Assembly (NCBI RefSeq): GCF_000013765.1 | Contig: NC_007954.1 | Coordinates: 744,001 to 808,000 of the forward strand | Reading direction: 5' to 3' | DNA length: 64,000 nt | DNA from: Shewanella denitrificans OS217 | GTDB lineage: Bacteria > Pseudomonadota > Gammaproteobacteria > Enterobacterales > Shewanellaceae | In this document: one piece after another, positions 32,860-40,104 of the stretch | Position numbering within the stretch: the first letter of the stretch is position 1 | Layout: each line of letters begins with the position of its first letter | Translations under genes and position numbers: made by a program | Notes under the pieces: generated by a model | Database searches by the model: none | The model's input: only the letters and a program-made list of their open reading frames with translations | What the model was told of the DNA's origin: nothing

Positions 32860-34304
32860 AGGCTCAATTGCAGCTTGTGTGTGGGGTCAAGTTGTTGCCC
32901 CTTTTGCAGCAACTCAAAGTGTAAATGTGGACCTGTGGCAAAGCCGCTCGCGCCTACGGCACCAATCTGCTGACCGGCCCGCACTTTATCTCCAGATTGC
33001 ACCGAAAATGCATCGAGATGGGCGTACAAGGTCTGATAGCCATGGCCATGGTCAATCAGTATGGTATTGCCATAGCGTGAATTCAGGCTGTAATCGTTGG
33101 CTATGAGCACTAGCCCATCTTGGCTAGCAAATACCGGTTCGCCTAAGCTCCCCGCAAAATCAATACCCTGATGTGGCCTGTTCTGCCGTAAGGGGCTCAC
33201 AGTACCAAAAGCCGAGTTCACTTGTGCCTGCATGACTGGCAGCTGCCATTTGTCAGGCAGAGCTGCTTGCCCTTGCAGTGCACTGCAACCGATATTTAGC
33301 AGTATTGCCAGACTCAACACCATCAGTGGCAGCCAGAGTGGCAAGCGCGGGCTGTGGCTTTGGGGTTGAAACAAGGCCGCCAGTCGATGCCGGTATCCCA
33401 GATCATTTTGGGCTTGAATGAAATGGGCAAACCCGGGAGTGGCCTGTTGTTGGCACAGTTTTAGACTGCTAATGAGTGTCTGCCCATACAAGAGTGCCAG
33501 CTTAGGCTTAGCTGCGAGCACTTGTCTGTCAACGGTAAGCTCCATAGACTGGCAAAAGCGTCTTTCTAAGTAACCTAGCGCCGGATTAAACCAAGCCGTG
33601 GCAATGATGATGCGCCAGCATAACAACTGCCAGGGATCGCGGCGCTGCCAATGTTGCAGCTCATGAGCCAGCAGCAAAGCGCGCTGTTGATTGCTAAATT
33701 GCCAGTAATACGCCGGCAGCATTAATACCGCTTGCCGCGCGCCGAAAATAAAAGGAGAGATAGCCAATCCATGTTGGCGGATTTGCATCTTGAAAAGGCG
33801 CGGGTCGAGCTCTGGCGAGGATTGATTGGTCTGCAATTGGCCTGGATATAAGTGCTCTGGCTGCCATTGCTTGGGCTGCGAAAGGTCATGTTCGAACAGC
33901 TCTGACGGACACACGGGCTGGGCTTGTCGATATAGCTTGAGTAATTGCCAGTATTGGCGTGCGAGCCGCAGCCATTGGCAACATGCTCCTAGCACAATCA
34001 CAGCGAACAGGGTTTGCCACAGTGCTTCCAAGGGCTGTGTGTCGATAAGTGCTGGGTGCTGCGCCGTGACGGTCAATTGTTCTAACTGCTGGGTCGCATC
34101 CAGCCATAAGGTATTGGGTAGCTGTACTGCAACTGGCCAGTGCCACAGTGGCCACAAAGGCACAGTCGCCAGCAGCAATAGCCACCAGTAAAAGGCAGGC
34201 CAGGGGAGCAGAGAAGGGTTTCGGCGCTGAGCCAAAATTAGCCCCCCAGTCAGCAAGCTGGTCCACAAGGTAAACGCTGAAAGCGCAAACAGCAGGCTTA
34301 ACAT
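32856..34304 (-). CDS. M56 (BlaR1-type) sensor peptidase fused to an M23 endopeptidase domain
   Basis: The N-terminal part is a BlaR1/MecR1-like membrane metallopeptidase. Helices lie at about 3-25, 36-56 and 92-113, and there is a cytoplasmic zinc site in LLLAHELQHWQRRD near residue 213 (HExxH). A further helix at about 325-345 leads to the periplasm. BlaR1 would carry a penicillin-binding sensor there. Instead, residues about 360-480 form an M23/LytM domain with HQGIDFAG (HxxxD), TLYAHLD and GPHLHFELL (HxH), all zinc ligands intact. It likely senses or cleaves peptidoglycan and relieves BlaI repression by proteolysis. It starts 2 bases after blaI. Confidence 0.92.
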   Translation of the reverse strand: MLSLLFALSAFTLWTSLLTGGLILAQRRNPSLLPWPAFYWWLLLLATVPLWPLWHWPVAVQLPNTLWLDATQQLEQLTVTAQHPALIDTQPLEALWQTLFAVIVLGACCQWLRLARQYWQLLKLYRQAQPVCPSELFEHDLSQPKQWQPEHLYPGQLQTNQSSPELDPRLFKMQIRQHGLAISPFIFGARQAVLMLPAYYWQFSNQQRALLLAHELQHWQRRDPWQLLCWRIIIATAWFNPALGYLERRFCQSMELTVDRQVLAAKPKLALLYGQTLISSLKLCQQQATPGFAHFIQAQNDLGYRHRLAALFQPQSHSPRLPLWLPLMVLSLAILLNIGCSALQGQAALPDKWQLPVMQAQVNSAFGTVSPLRQNRPHQGIDFAGSLGEPVFASQDGLVLIANDYSLNSRYGNTILIDHGHGYQTLYAHLDAFSVQSGDKVRAGQQIGAVGASGFATGPHLHFELLQKGQQLDPTHKLQLSL

Positions 34305-34306
34305 TT

Positions 34307-34708
34307 TCAGTGCTCCTGTGGATCGTCAGGCTTGTTTTCTTGCGCGCCGGCAAGCTTAGATAACATCAGCTCTAAATCGGCGATTTCATCGGCATTAACC
34401 AGTTTGCTGTCGGCAAACATAGCCACAGGCAATGGGCCATCGAGCTCAAAGATCCGTTTGGCAAAATCTTGGGCGAAACTGGCTAGGGTGGTCATCTTAT
34501 CCAGTGTCGCACAGTAAATATTCTTATTGCCTTGCACTTGCACCGCCACAAAGCCTTTCTCGCCCATGCGCTCCAGGGTTTTGCGGGTGGATGAATAACC
34601 CCAGCCTAATACTAGCTCCAGTTCATCATGGAGTTCACGGGCTGTTAGCGGTTGTTTTTGCCACAGGAGTTTGAGAATTTCCAGTTCAGGAGCGGTTGGC
34701 TGTTGCAT
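34307..34708 (-). CDS. BlaI/MecI-type transcriptional repressor
   Basis: A 133-residue winged-helix repressor. It starts MQQPTAPELEILKLLWQKQPLTARELHDEL and has the recognition helix region YSSTRKTLERMGEKGFV with the wing QGNKNIYCA, as in BlaI/MecI. The C-terminal half is for dimerisation and carries the segment that the M56 partner would cleave. It is the first gene of the operon with the M56-M23 protein. Two perfect dyads at 34740-34795 lie just upstream and are the likely operators, so it probably represses its own operon. The C-terminus is Asp/Glu/Pro-rich. Confidence 0.93.
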   Translation of the reverse strand: MQQPTAPELEILKLLWQKQPLTARELHDELELVLGWGYSSTRKTLERMGEKGFVAVQVQGNKNIYCATLDKMTTLASFAQDFAKRIFELDGPLPVAMFADSKLVNADEIADLELMLSKLAGAQENKPDDPQEH

Positions 34709-34739
34709 ACTGGTTCAGGGATAGATAATGAATGACCAT

Positions 34740-34795
34740 ATACTGCGACATTGGTCGCAGTATGGCAAGCGTTATCTGCGACGAGTGTCGCAGAT
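34740..34795 (-). promoter_or_regulatory. twin dyad operators upstream of blaI
   Basis: Site 1 is TACTGCGAC-ATTG-GTCGCAGTA (34741-34762, with one more paired base on each side). Site 2 is ATCTGCGAC-GAGT-GTCGCAGAT (34774-34795). Both are perfect 9-bp dyads with a shared CTGCGAC half-site, and their centres are 33 bp apart, about three helical turns, so both face the same side of DNA. This matches how BlaI/MecI operators are arranged as TACA-TGTA-type dyads, but the half-site differs. Confidence 0.85.
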
Positions 34796-35366
34796 TGGCT
34801 ATATGGTCGCCGTTATTATGTTATTGCTTTATATTGCAGTTCAGTTTTTGGGATGAGGCCGAATTTACTTTGACTGGATCTGCTTTATGGGTATACGAGA
34901 TATCTGATGAATAGATTATTAGGTTTTAAGGAGAGCTCGAATGTCTACTGATGGTTTATTCGCTTTATTCTGCGCCGGGGCATCCTGCTTCGTTCTACTT
35001 CCTGCATTCATGCTGTCGTCGGCAACTTCGAGGGGGGCAATCTGTGAGTGAGGTGTTAGTTCAAGGCTTAGTGTTGTTAGCCCTTGAGATCTGAAGAGCA
35101 ACACTGGGGTTAAAAAGATGAACCATGGTGATTTGCGAGCCGACCCGTCCATGGCCGCTTTTTGACATCTGACCCACATGGGCGTGGGAAATGTCAGTAT
35201 GAAGTTTGGAATATTGACAACTGCTGAGAAAGCATTTGAATTATCGACGGTAAAAATCCTTGTTTTACAATATATTGCAGGATATATTTGTTGCTCTTAT
35301 CGGCTCGTTACCCCCCGTTTTGCCAGCGAACCATATTTCCCTCTTTGAAAGAAGCGAATAATAAAA
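34796..35366. repeat. intergenic region with a degenerate copy of the 38-kb structured repeat
   Basis: No gene is evident. The segment about 35010-35195 shares GGCAACTTCGAGGG, then a CTGTGAG-type block, a GATGAACCATG..TTTGCGAG block and a CCGTCCATGG block with the region following the structured repeat at 38290-38470. It looks like a decayed copy of the same repeat family. The short plus-strand open frames here have no ribosome-binding site. Confidence 0.55.
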
Positions 35367-36506
35367 ATGCCAACCAGAATAAACAATTCAGAGCGATTGC
35401 CAGGTCTTGATCTTCTCCGGACCATCGCCATTATCTGGGTGATGCTTTTTCACTCCTTTTTATTGGGAGGTCTTGGGCCAGACTGGTCGTGGCTTTCTCG
35501 ATTTGGTTGGATGGGGGTTGATTTGTTTTTTGTGCTCAGCGGGTTCCTTATCGGCATTCAGGTGTTAACGCCTCTAGCGCGAGGCAAAAAATTGTCTTTC
35601 AGTGATTTCTACCTACGCCGGGCTTTCCGTATTCTTCCTGCTTACTGGGCTGTGCTCTTATTGTATTTACTGTGGCCATCCTTCCGAGAAGAGGCGGGCA
35701 TGGAATCAGGCTGGAAATTTTTGACTTTTATCACAAATGTGAGCATAGATTATAGAGCTAATGCTGCTTTTTCTCATGCTTGGTCCCTCTGTGTCGAAGA
35801 GCATTTTTATTTGTTTTTTCCGCTTTTAGCCGTCATCTTTTTTCGGCGTCCCAGCATGTTGAAATTTGTTTTATTCGTCACTATGGTCATTGTTGCTGGT
35901 GTGATACTTCGCGCCGTAATTTGGCAGCATGGAATGGATTCTGACCCTTCTTTCATTCGAAACTGGTTTGTTGAAGATATTTATTATCCAACATGGAATA
36001 GGCTAGATGGTTTGCTCTGTGGGGTGATGCTTGCGGCATGGAAAGTTATGCGCCCACAGTCATGGGAACGTGCAAGACGTTACGCAAACTATAGTCTTAT
36101 CGCTGGTATTGCAGTTATGTCCCTTGCTTTTTGGATCTTTCAAAACCGTGTTGGTCTTATAGCAAACTCGATTGGTTGGCCTATTCTTGCTTTTGGACTT
36201 GGGTTGATTGTATTTGCTGGCGCGGGTCGTGATAGTGTTATTGGACGTTATAAGGTACCGTTTACCGGTTGGTTTGCGGCTATTTCCTATAGCTTGTACC
36301 TCATGCATAAAGCGACTTATCACCTCGTGCAGCAACAATGGGGAGATCTTCTATTAGATAGGGGGTTTTTGGCATTCATTGTCTACGGCTGTGCAGCGAT
36401 TATGGCTGGAGCGATACTTCACTACATTGTTGAACGTCCATGTCTTAAGCTTCGGGGAAAAATAACACTGAGAAGGCGAGACGAACTTGTCAGCAATCCA
36501 ACGTAA
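35367..36506 (+). CDS. acyltransferase 3 family membrane protein (OafA-like)
   Basis: A 379-residue inner-membrane O-acyltransferase with about ten helices. The N-terminal signature LPGLDLLRTIAIIWVMLFHSFLL contains the catalytic His in the FHS motif. WMGVDLFFVLSGFLIG and the DFYLRRAFRILPAYW motif follow, and the HAWSLCVEEHFYLFFPLL segment is also canonical. Such enzymes acetylate or succinylate surface polysaccharides or other carbohydrates, and the acceptor is unknown. The gene looks AT-richer than its core neighbours and lies in an accessory island between blaI and the GDT1 gene, suggesting transfer. ATG 35367 has a GAAGCGA leader. Confidence 0.92.
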   Translation: MPTRINNSERLPGLDLLRTIAIIWVMLFHSFLLGGLGPDWSWLSRFGWMGVDLFFVLSGFLIGIQVLTPLARGKKLSFSDFYLRRAFRILPAYWAVLLLYLLWPSFREEAGMESGWKFLTFITNVSIDYRANAAFSHAWSLCVEEHFYLFFPLLAVIFFRRPSMLKFVLFVTMVIVAGVILRAVIWQHGMDSDPSFIRNWFVEDIYYPTWNRLDGLLCGVMLAAWKVMRPQSWERARRYANYSLIAGIAVMSLAFWIFQNRVGLIANSIGWPILAFGLGLIVFAGAGRDSVIGRYKVPFTGWFAAISYSLYLMHKATYHLVQQQWGDLLLDRGFLAFIVYGCAAIMAGAILHYIVERPCLKLRGKITLRRRDELVSNPT

Positions 36507-36677
36507 AAAGCCTCTATGTTTGATTTCTAATTCCAATAAAGAGCAACCAGCGTTTAAGGGATTGATAAATTTTGTACTAGCTGATAAGTTGCTAAAATTA
36601 ATAATAATTTAAGCGTAAACGAGTCGAATATTAAGGAAGTGCCTTAGGGTGGTTTCCGAAATTCGGGTTTATAAGCG

Positions 36678-36684
36678 GTTATGC
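36678..36684 (+). other. possible cassette boundary (attC R'-like GTTATGC)
   Basis: GTTATGC matches the R' box found at the start of Vibrio-type integron cassettes and lies 17 bases before the lipoprotein gene start. The R''-like GCGTAAC at 37282-37288, just after that gene, is complementary at 6 of 7 positions. The intervening palindromes are weak, so this is tentative. Confidence 0.35.
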
Positions 36685-36700
36685 TATTGAGGAACGCTTA

Positions 36701-37279
36701 GTGTTGAAAATAATAATAGTATTATCAAGCCTACTTCTTACTTCGTGTGCGACTGTCGCGCCTGTGGTAAACCCTAATAGTCCGATTAACATTTATGGTG
36801 TAACAACTCTGCCTCCTCAAAGTGGCAGCTGGGTGGTTATGGCGGCATCAGGCTACCAGTCGTCACTTGGGAGCATAGGTGCTAATAAAAATGAATCACT
36901 AGTTGTAAATGTTTCTATATTTCAGTTGCCCGCATTAGATTCTGATAAAAAATTCCTAGAATATATTGTCGAATCAAGAGCAACGTCCCCAGATACAGGC
37001 CGATTTGAAAACCAAGAAAACACTGAAAACCTTTCGCCTCTTAATGGGGCTATTTGTGTGAAATACCATTCCATATCAAAAGATACCAATGCAAAAATTC
37101 AAGGAGGTAAGGCCTCGATGTTTTTGGAAAGTATTGGCTATAATTGCCAGCATCCCAAAAAGAATACAGTAGGCGTAAATATTGAATATTCGCTTCGTCA
37201 CTTTGCACATACCCAATATCCTTCATTAGAAAAAGACAGTGATGATTTTTTCAAGAATATTCAGTTTACGGAGTTTTAG
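36701..37279 (+). CDS. hypothetical lipoprotein
   Basis: The family is not recognised. The 192-residue precursor starts at GTG 36701 (GAGGAA seven bases upstream) and has a lipoprotein signal: VLKIIIVLSSLLLTSCATV, with lipobox LLTSC at residues 12-16. The mature protein is mostly beta-strand and polar, with two cysteines at AICVKYHS and IGYNCQH that could pair. It is small, AT-rich and lies between attC-like boxes, all features of integron-cassette genes. Its role may be at the outer membrane or periplasm, but nothing more can be said. Confidence 0.65.
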   Translation: MLKIIIVLSSLLLTSCATVAPVVNPNSPINIYGVTTLPPQSGSWVVMAASGYQSSLGSIGANKNESLVVNVSIFQLPALDSDKKFLEYIVESRATSPDTGRFENQENTENLSPLNGAICVKYHSISKDTNAKIQGGKASMFLESIGYNCQHPKKNTVGVNIEYSLRHFAHTQYPSLEKDSDDFFKNIQFTEF

Positions 37280-37281
37280 TA

Positions 37282-37344
37282 GCGTAACAAGTTGCAGTTG
37301 CAAAAGCTGCAAACAAACAACGCTGACAATCGTACGCAAACAAG
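37282..37344 (+). other. attC-like imperfect palindrome after the lipoprotein gene
   Basis: GCGTAAC (37282-37288) begins three bases after the stop. GTTGCAG and CTGCAAAC then pair imperfectly, and GCGTA/TACGC form outer arms. No GTT-type R' box closes it, so this may be a degenerate or truncated attC site. Confidence 0.3.
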
Positions 37345-37713
37345 GTGCCGCAAAATGATGCGGTCTATGTCTTGAAATTGATGCACCGCATTGGGGTTAA
37401 ATACCTATCTATATGGCTTGCTGCCCTTGCTGTAATTTACTTAATTTCAGATTTTGTGTTCTTTCGTGGCTTATACATAGAAACTCAGATTGGCACAGTA
37501 ACAGACGTTTCACAGAGCATTTCAAGACCTAGTGGTGCAGGTCCTGTACTCAAATATGCTTCTGTGGAGCTTGAGAGCGGTCAATTCGTACAAGCTGTTT
37601 GTGAGCCCTCATGTCATATTGGTACAGAGGTAGAAGTGAATATTTATGAGCCACTTATAGGCTGGAATACAAATTACTACACCACCGGCATGCAAATTAA
37701 GGATAGGCCATGA
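37345..37713 (+). CDS. hypothetical single-pass membrane protein
   Basis: I do not recognise this 122-residue product. It has one strong membrane helix (YLSIWLAALAVIYLISDFVFF, residues about 19-39). A beta-rich domain follows (GTVTDVSQSISRPSGAGPVLKYASVELESGQFVQAVCEPSCHIGTEVEVNIYEP), reminiscent of DUF3592-type soluble domains of membrane proteins; two Cys in CEPSC could form a disulphide. The start is unclear: GTG 37345 has AAGG almost touching it, and ATG 37381 (residue 13) is also possible. The gene is small, AT-rich and sits inside the island. Confidence 0.55.
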   Translation: MPQNDAVYVLKLMHRIGVKYLSIWLAALAVIYLISDFVFFRGLYIETQIGTVTDVSQSISRPSGAGPVLKYASVELESGQFVQAVCEPSCHIGTEVEVNIYEPLIGWNTNYYTTGMQIKDRP

Positions 37714-38008
37714 GCCAGCCGAGGTGTCTTTCTTGTTAATAATAAATCATCATAATTCAATGTGTTATCCACATTTAAGACTTAGTGCTCTCTTAAGGTC
37801 AACAGGTCACTAGAATGCTAAAAAGGTGAGGCATGCGGCTATACCTAAGAGATACGAGGCGAGTGTCGGCCCTATTGCCGGCTCTTGATCTCATAAGGAA
37901 TCGGCGTGTCGGAGAGACTTTTTATGAAAGAAATGGGCCATGGCTAGCCTGTATACAGAAATTTCAGTGACAGTTTTTTCGAGTCCTCAGCGATGGATTT
38001 TTATCTAA
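37714..38008. other. non-coding leader of the structured repeat array
   Basis: No gene is seen. Parts of it match the segment before the second structured copy at 38380-38619: AAAGGTGA-x-CATG blocks near 37824 and 38390, and CCATGGC-AGCC-GTAT-CAG blocks near 37938 and 38490. It is therefore the 5' half of the first repeat unit, period about 0.6 kb. Confidence 0.45.
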
Positions 38009-38303
38009 CAAGATGTCCAAACTCTGTTTGGAACAAAGTCGCAGGGTTCCACTCTGCACTGGCCAAGAGGGGAAAACAACAGCATTCTCCCCTCTTGGAA
38101 CACCCCTGTGCCGCCCGCGAAGTTGTTGATCCTCATATTCACCTAAAAATACCTAACGGCTCGACAGCACATCCATGTGCCCAACGAGCCTTAACCATTT
38201 CTGATAGGCTGGATGCCTGAATGCCACGTAATCTACGGATGGATGAGAGTGGCCCTGATGGTTGCACGGGATTTTTAGGTGAATAAATCGGCAACTTCGA
38301 GGG
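38009..38303. repeat. structured repeat, copy A
   Basis: The copy contains a series of hairpins. H1 is TCCAAAC/GTTTGGA (38016-38032), H2 is GCAGGG/CTCTGC (38041-38057), and H3 is CCAAGAGGGG/CCCCTCTTGG (38063-38098). A long closing stem joins CGAAGTTG and the 19 bases at 38135-38153 to 38268-38286 and CAACTTCG (38292-38299). Inside it are GGCTCG/CGAGCC (38158-38190), GCACAT/ATGTGC and AACCAT/ATGGTT. The closing stem has 17 of 19 inner pairs. Short open frames (for example LAKRGKQQHSPLLEHPCAAR) are by-products. About 59 bases are inserted in the last hairpin compared with copy B. Confidence 0.75.
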
Positions 38304-38619
38304 TAATTGGTGCAACCTGTGAGAGTGCTATTAGGCTTAACATAGGCATGGGACTAGATTTTAAGAGCTAACAGATTGCACGAATGCTACAAAGGTGAAC
38401 CATGAGTGTTTGCGAGAAGACCGTCCATCCCATGGACGGGATGTTCGAGCCCTCATGGACGAGTTTACGGCGTGTCGTTGAGTGAATACCATGGCAAGCC
38501 AGTATGCAGGAATGTCATCAACTGGCTTTTTGAGGCAAGTTCAGTCTAAATTTTCTAGCTCATTTATGTCCAAAAATGTGCCACGGAGCATAAATCATTT
38601 ATGCCCCAAAGCTTTTTTG

Positions 38620-38863
38620 CAAGATGTCCAAACTTCGTTTGGATCAAAGTCGCAGGGTTCCACTCTGCACTGGCCAAGAGGGGAAAACAACAGCATTCTC
38701 CCCTCTTGGAACACCCCTGTGCCGCCCGCGAAGTTGTTGTTCCTCATATGACGAAGAAAATACCTAACGGCTCGACAGCACATCCCTGTGCCTAACGAGC
38801 CTTAACCATCATCCCTGATGGTTGCACGGTATTTTAATCGTCATATTTCGGCAACTTCGAGGG
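38620..38863. repeat. structured repeat, copy B
   Basis: This is a copy of 38009-38303, starting 611 bases further on, and nearly identical from CAAGATGTCC through the CGAAGTTG arm. All hairpins are kept: TCCAAAC/GTTTGGA, GCAGGG/CTCTGC, the 10-bp CCAAGAGGGG stem, GGCTCG/CGAGCC, GCACA/TGTGC and AACCATCA/TGATGGTT (38804-38823). In the inner closing stem the left arm at 38746-38764 differs from copy A over a seven-base block, and the right arm at 38828-38846 has changed to match at five of those seven positions. Confidence 0.78.
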
Positions 38864-39046
38864 TAATGGGTGTTATCTGTCACTGCAGTGTCTTTTGAGG
38901 GCTAGGCGTGTTGATTTTATGAGTTAAAAGAGCAAAGCTAAAGTGAGTAGCATAAGGTGATAAAGTTAAAATGATATCAATCCATTAGCCTTCAAAGAGT
39001 ATAAAAAACGACTACCCCAAAAAAACAAATTCCTATAGCATAAAGG

Positions 39047-39081
39047 CCAAATAACATGGATGTGGCATCGGCCATATTTGG
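39047..39081 (+). other. hairpin next to the attC site
   Basis: CCAAAT..ATGG (39047-39059) pairs with CCATATTTGG (39072-39081) with AAC bulged. It abuts the left attC-like site and may be part of a larger folded end of the preceding cassette. Confidence 0.5.
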
Positions 39082-39086
39082 GAATG

Positions 39087-39146
39087 AGTCAACACGCGAT
39101 TTATGCCTTGCAAACAGCGCAAGGCATAAATACTAAGACGTTAGCT
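39087..39146 (+). other. integron attC-like site, left boundary of the KilA-N cassette
   Basis: R''-like AGTCAAC (39087-39093) and R'-like GTTAGCT (39140-39146) flank a perfect 13-bp inverted repeat, ATTTATGCCTTGC / GCAAGGCATAAAT (39099-39131) with a 7-base loop. Cassette recombination would occur after G39140, and the following TTAGCT belongs to the KilA-N cassette. Confidence 0.6.
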
Positions 39147-39175
39147 TCTGTGAATAACTATGGAGTAAGTAAGAA

Positions 39176-39925
39176 ATGGGACAGTTAGAACTAATACCAA
39201 GAGTTGAAGAAGGGGAGATTATTCCTCAGCGTTTAAGTGATGGATATATAAGTGCTACGGCTTTATGTAAATCTGTTGGTAAGGAATTTGGTAACTACCA
39301 TGCTTTAAAATCTACCCAAGATTTCATCGCAGAACTTAGTTTACAGACGAATCTTCCAAAAGAACAATTAATCCACATTATTCGAGGTGGAAATGCTCAA
39401 CAGCAAGGAACGTGGGTTCACCCTTATCTAGCTATCAACCTTGGTCAATGGCTGTCTGTTAAGTTTTCTGTCAAGGTATCTCAATGGGTATATGAATGGC
39501 AAACAGGTACGGCTAAACCTGTTATGCCGGTTCACATTGAAAGGTACATGATGAATCGAACTCGTATCCCACATACTCATTTTTCAATGTTGAATGAGTT
39601 GGTTTTTAACTTAATTGCACCTTTGGAAAGTGCAGGTTATACAATGCCTGCAAATCTGTTACCAGACGCATCTGAAGGTAAGATGTTCTGTAATTGGTTG
39701 AGAAAAAATCGAGGAGTTGAGCCAAAAAACTTCCCTAATTACAATCATGAATTTCCGGATGGACGAGTCTTTCCCGCAAGATTATATCCAATGCAGTACA
39801 TGGAAGACTTCAAAAATCATTTCCATCAAATTTGGTTGCCTACTAAGGCTCCTGAGTATTTCGGACAGCGGGCTCCAGAAGCATTGACATATGTAAACCA
39901 AGCGCTATTGCCTAACGGTGTATAA
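39176..39925 (+). CDS. KilA-N and P63C domain protein
   Basis: The 249-residue protein has a KilA-N domain at about residues 10-115 (RLSDGYISATALCKSVGKEFGNYHALKSTQDFIAELS, then GGNAQQQGTWVHPYLAINLGQWLSVKFSVKVSQWVYEW). A P63C domain follows at about 125-215 (RIPHTHFSMLNELVFNLIAPLE, FCNWLRKNRGVEPKNFPNYNHEFPDG). KilA-N is a DNA-binding domain widespread in phage and large-virus proteins; P63C often accompanies it and its function is unknown. ATG 39176 has GGAG 10 bases upstream. The stop is immediately followed by an attC R'' box, and the gene appears to be a single-gene integron cassette. A phage-related or antiviral regulator is possible but unproven. Confidence 0.85.
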   Translation: MGQLELIPRVEEGEIIPQRLSDGYISATALCKSVGKEFGNYHALKSTQDFIAELSLQTNLPKEQLIHIIRGGNAQQQGTWVHPYLAINLGQWLSVKFSVKVSQWVYEWQTGTAKPVMPVHIERYMMNRTRIPHTHFSMLNELVFNLIAPLESAGYTMPANLLPDASEGKMFCNWLRKNRGVEPKNFPNYNHEFPDGRVFPARLYPMQYMEDFKNHFHQIWLPTKAPEYFGQRAPEALTYVNQALLPNGV

Positions 39926-40009
39926 AGCTAACAAAACTAGGCACGGCGATGCCTACTGCATTGCGGCTTCGCCTCCATTTCGTAGCCGCACGTGCTAGTG
40001 GCGTTAATC
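39926..40009 (+). other. integron attC site following the KilA-N gene
   Basis: R'' AGCTAAC (39926-39932) directly follows the stop codon. ACTAGGCAC (39936-39944) pairs with GTGCTAGT (39992-39999) leaving one bulged G, as attC sites have extrahelical bases. R'-like GTTAATC lies at 40003-40009. Inner arms GCGGCT/AGCCGC and GGCG/CGCC fold the variable terminal region. AGCTAAC is the exact reverse complement of GTTAGCT at 39140, the cassette start. Confidence 0.7.
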
Positions 40010-40104
40010 TATATAGATTTTTATCCGAAAATCTCAAATTAGAGTTAACAAGCTTTTGTCCAAAACGAGTTTAGGCCAGCGAGTAATGCTCGCTAGCCTT
40101 GTTG

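Noticed and set aside
33826..34191. Cys- and Ser-rich plus-strand open frame inside the M56-M23 gene
   Set aside because: It lies opposite a clear gene, and its composition (many Cys and Trp) is what the reverse strand of Gln/Leu-rich codons gives.
38158..38190. attC site inside the structured repeats (CTAACGGCTCG ... CGAGCCTTAAC)
   Set aside because: The outer boxes read AAC on both sides instead of AAC and GTT, so they cannot pair as R'' and R' do.
37993..38220. Small plus-strand open frame in structured repeat copy A
   Set aside because: The encoded peptide follows the repeat through hairpin arms, and its near copy at 38601-38795 diverges in frame and length. No ribosome-binding site is seen. 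It is best explained as a by-product of the repeat.
38482..38751. Small plus-strand open frame overlapping the start of repeat copy B
   Set aside because: It runs across two different repeat segments in a frame other than that of the neighbouring copy and has no protein-like composition.
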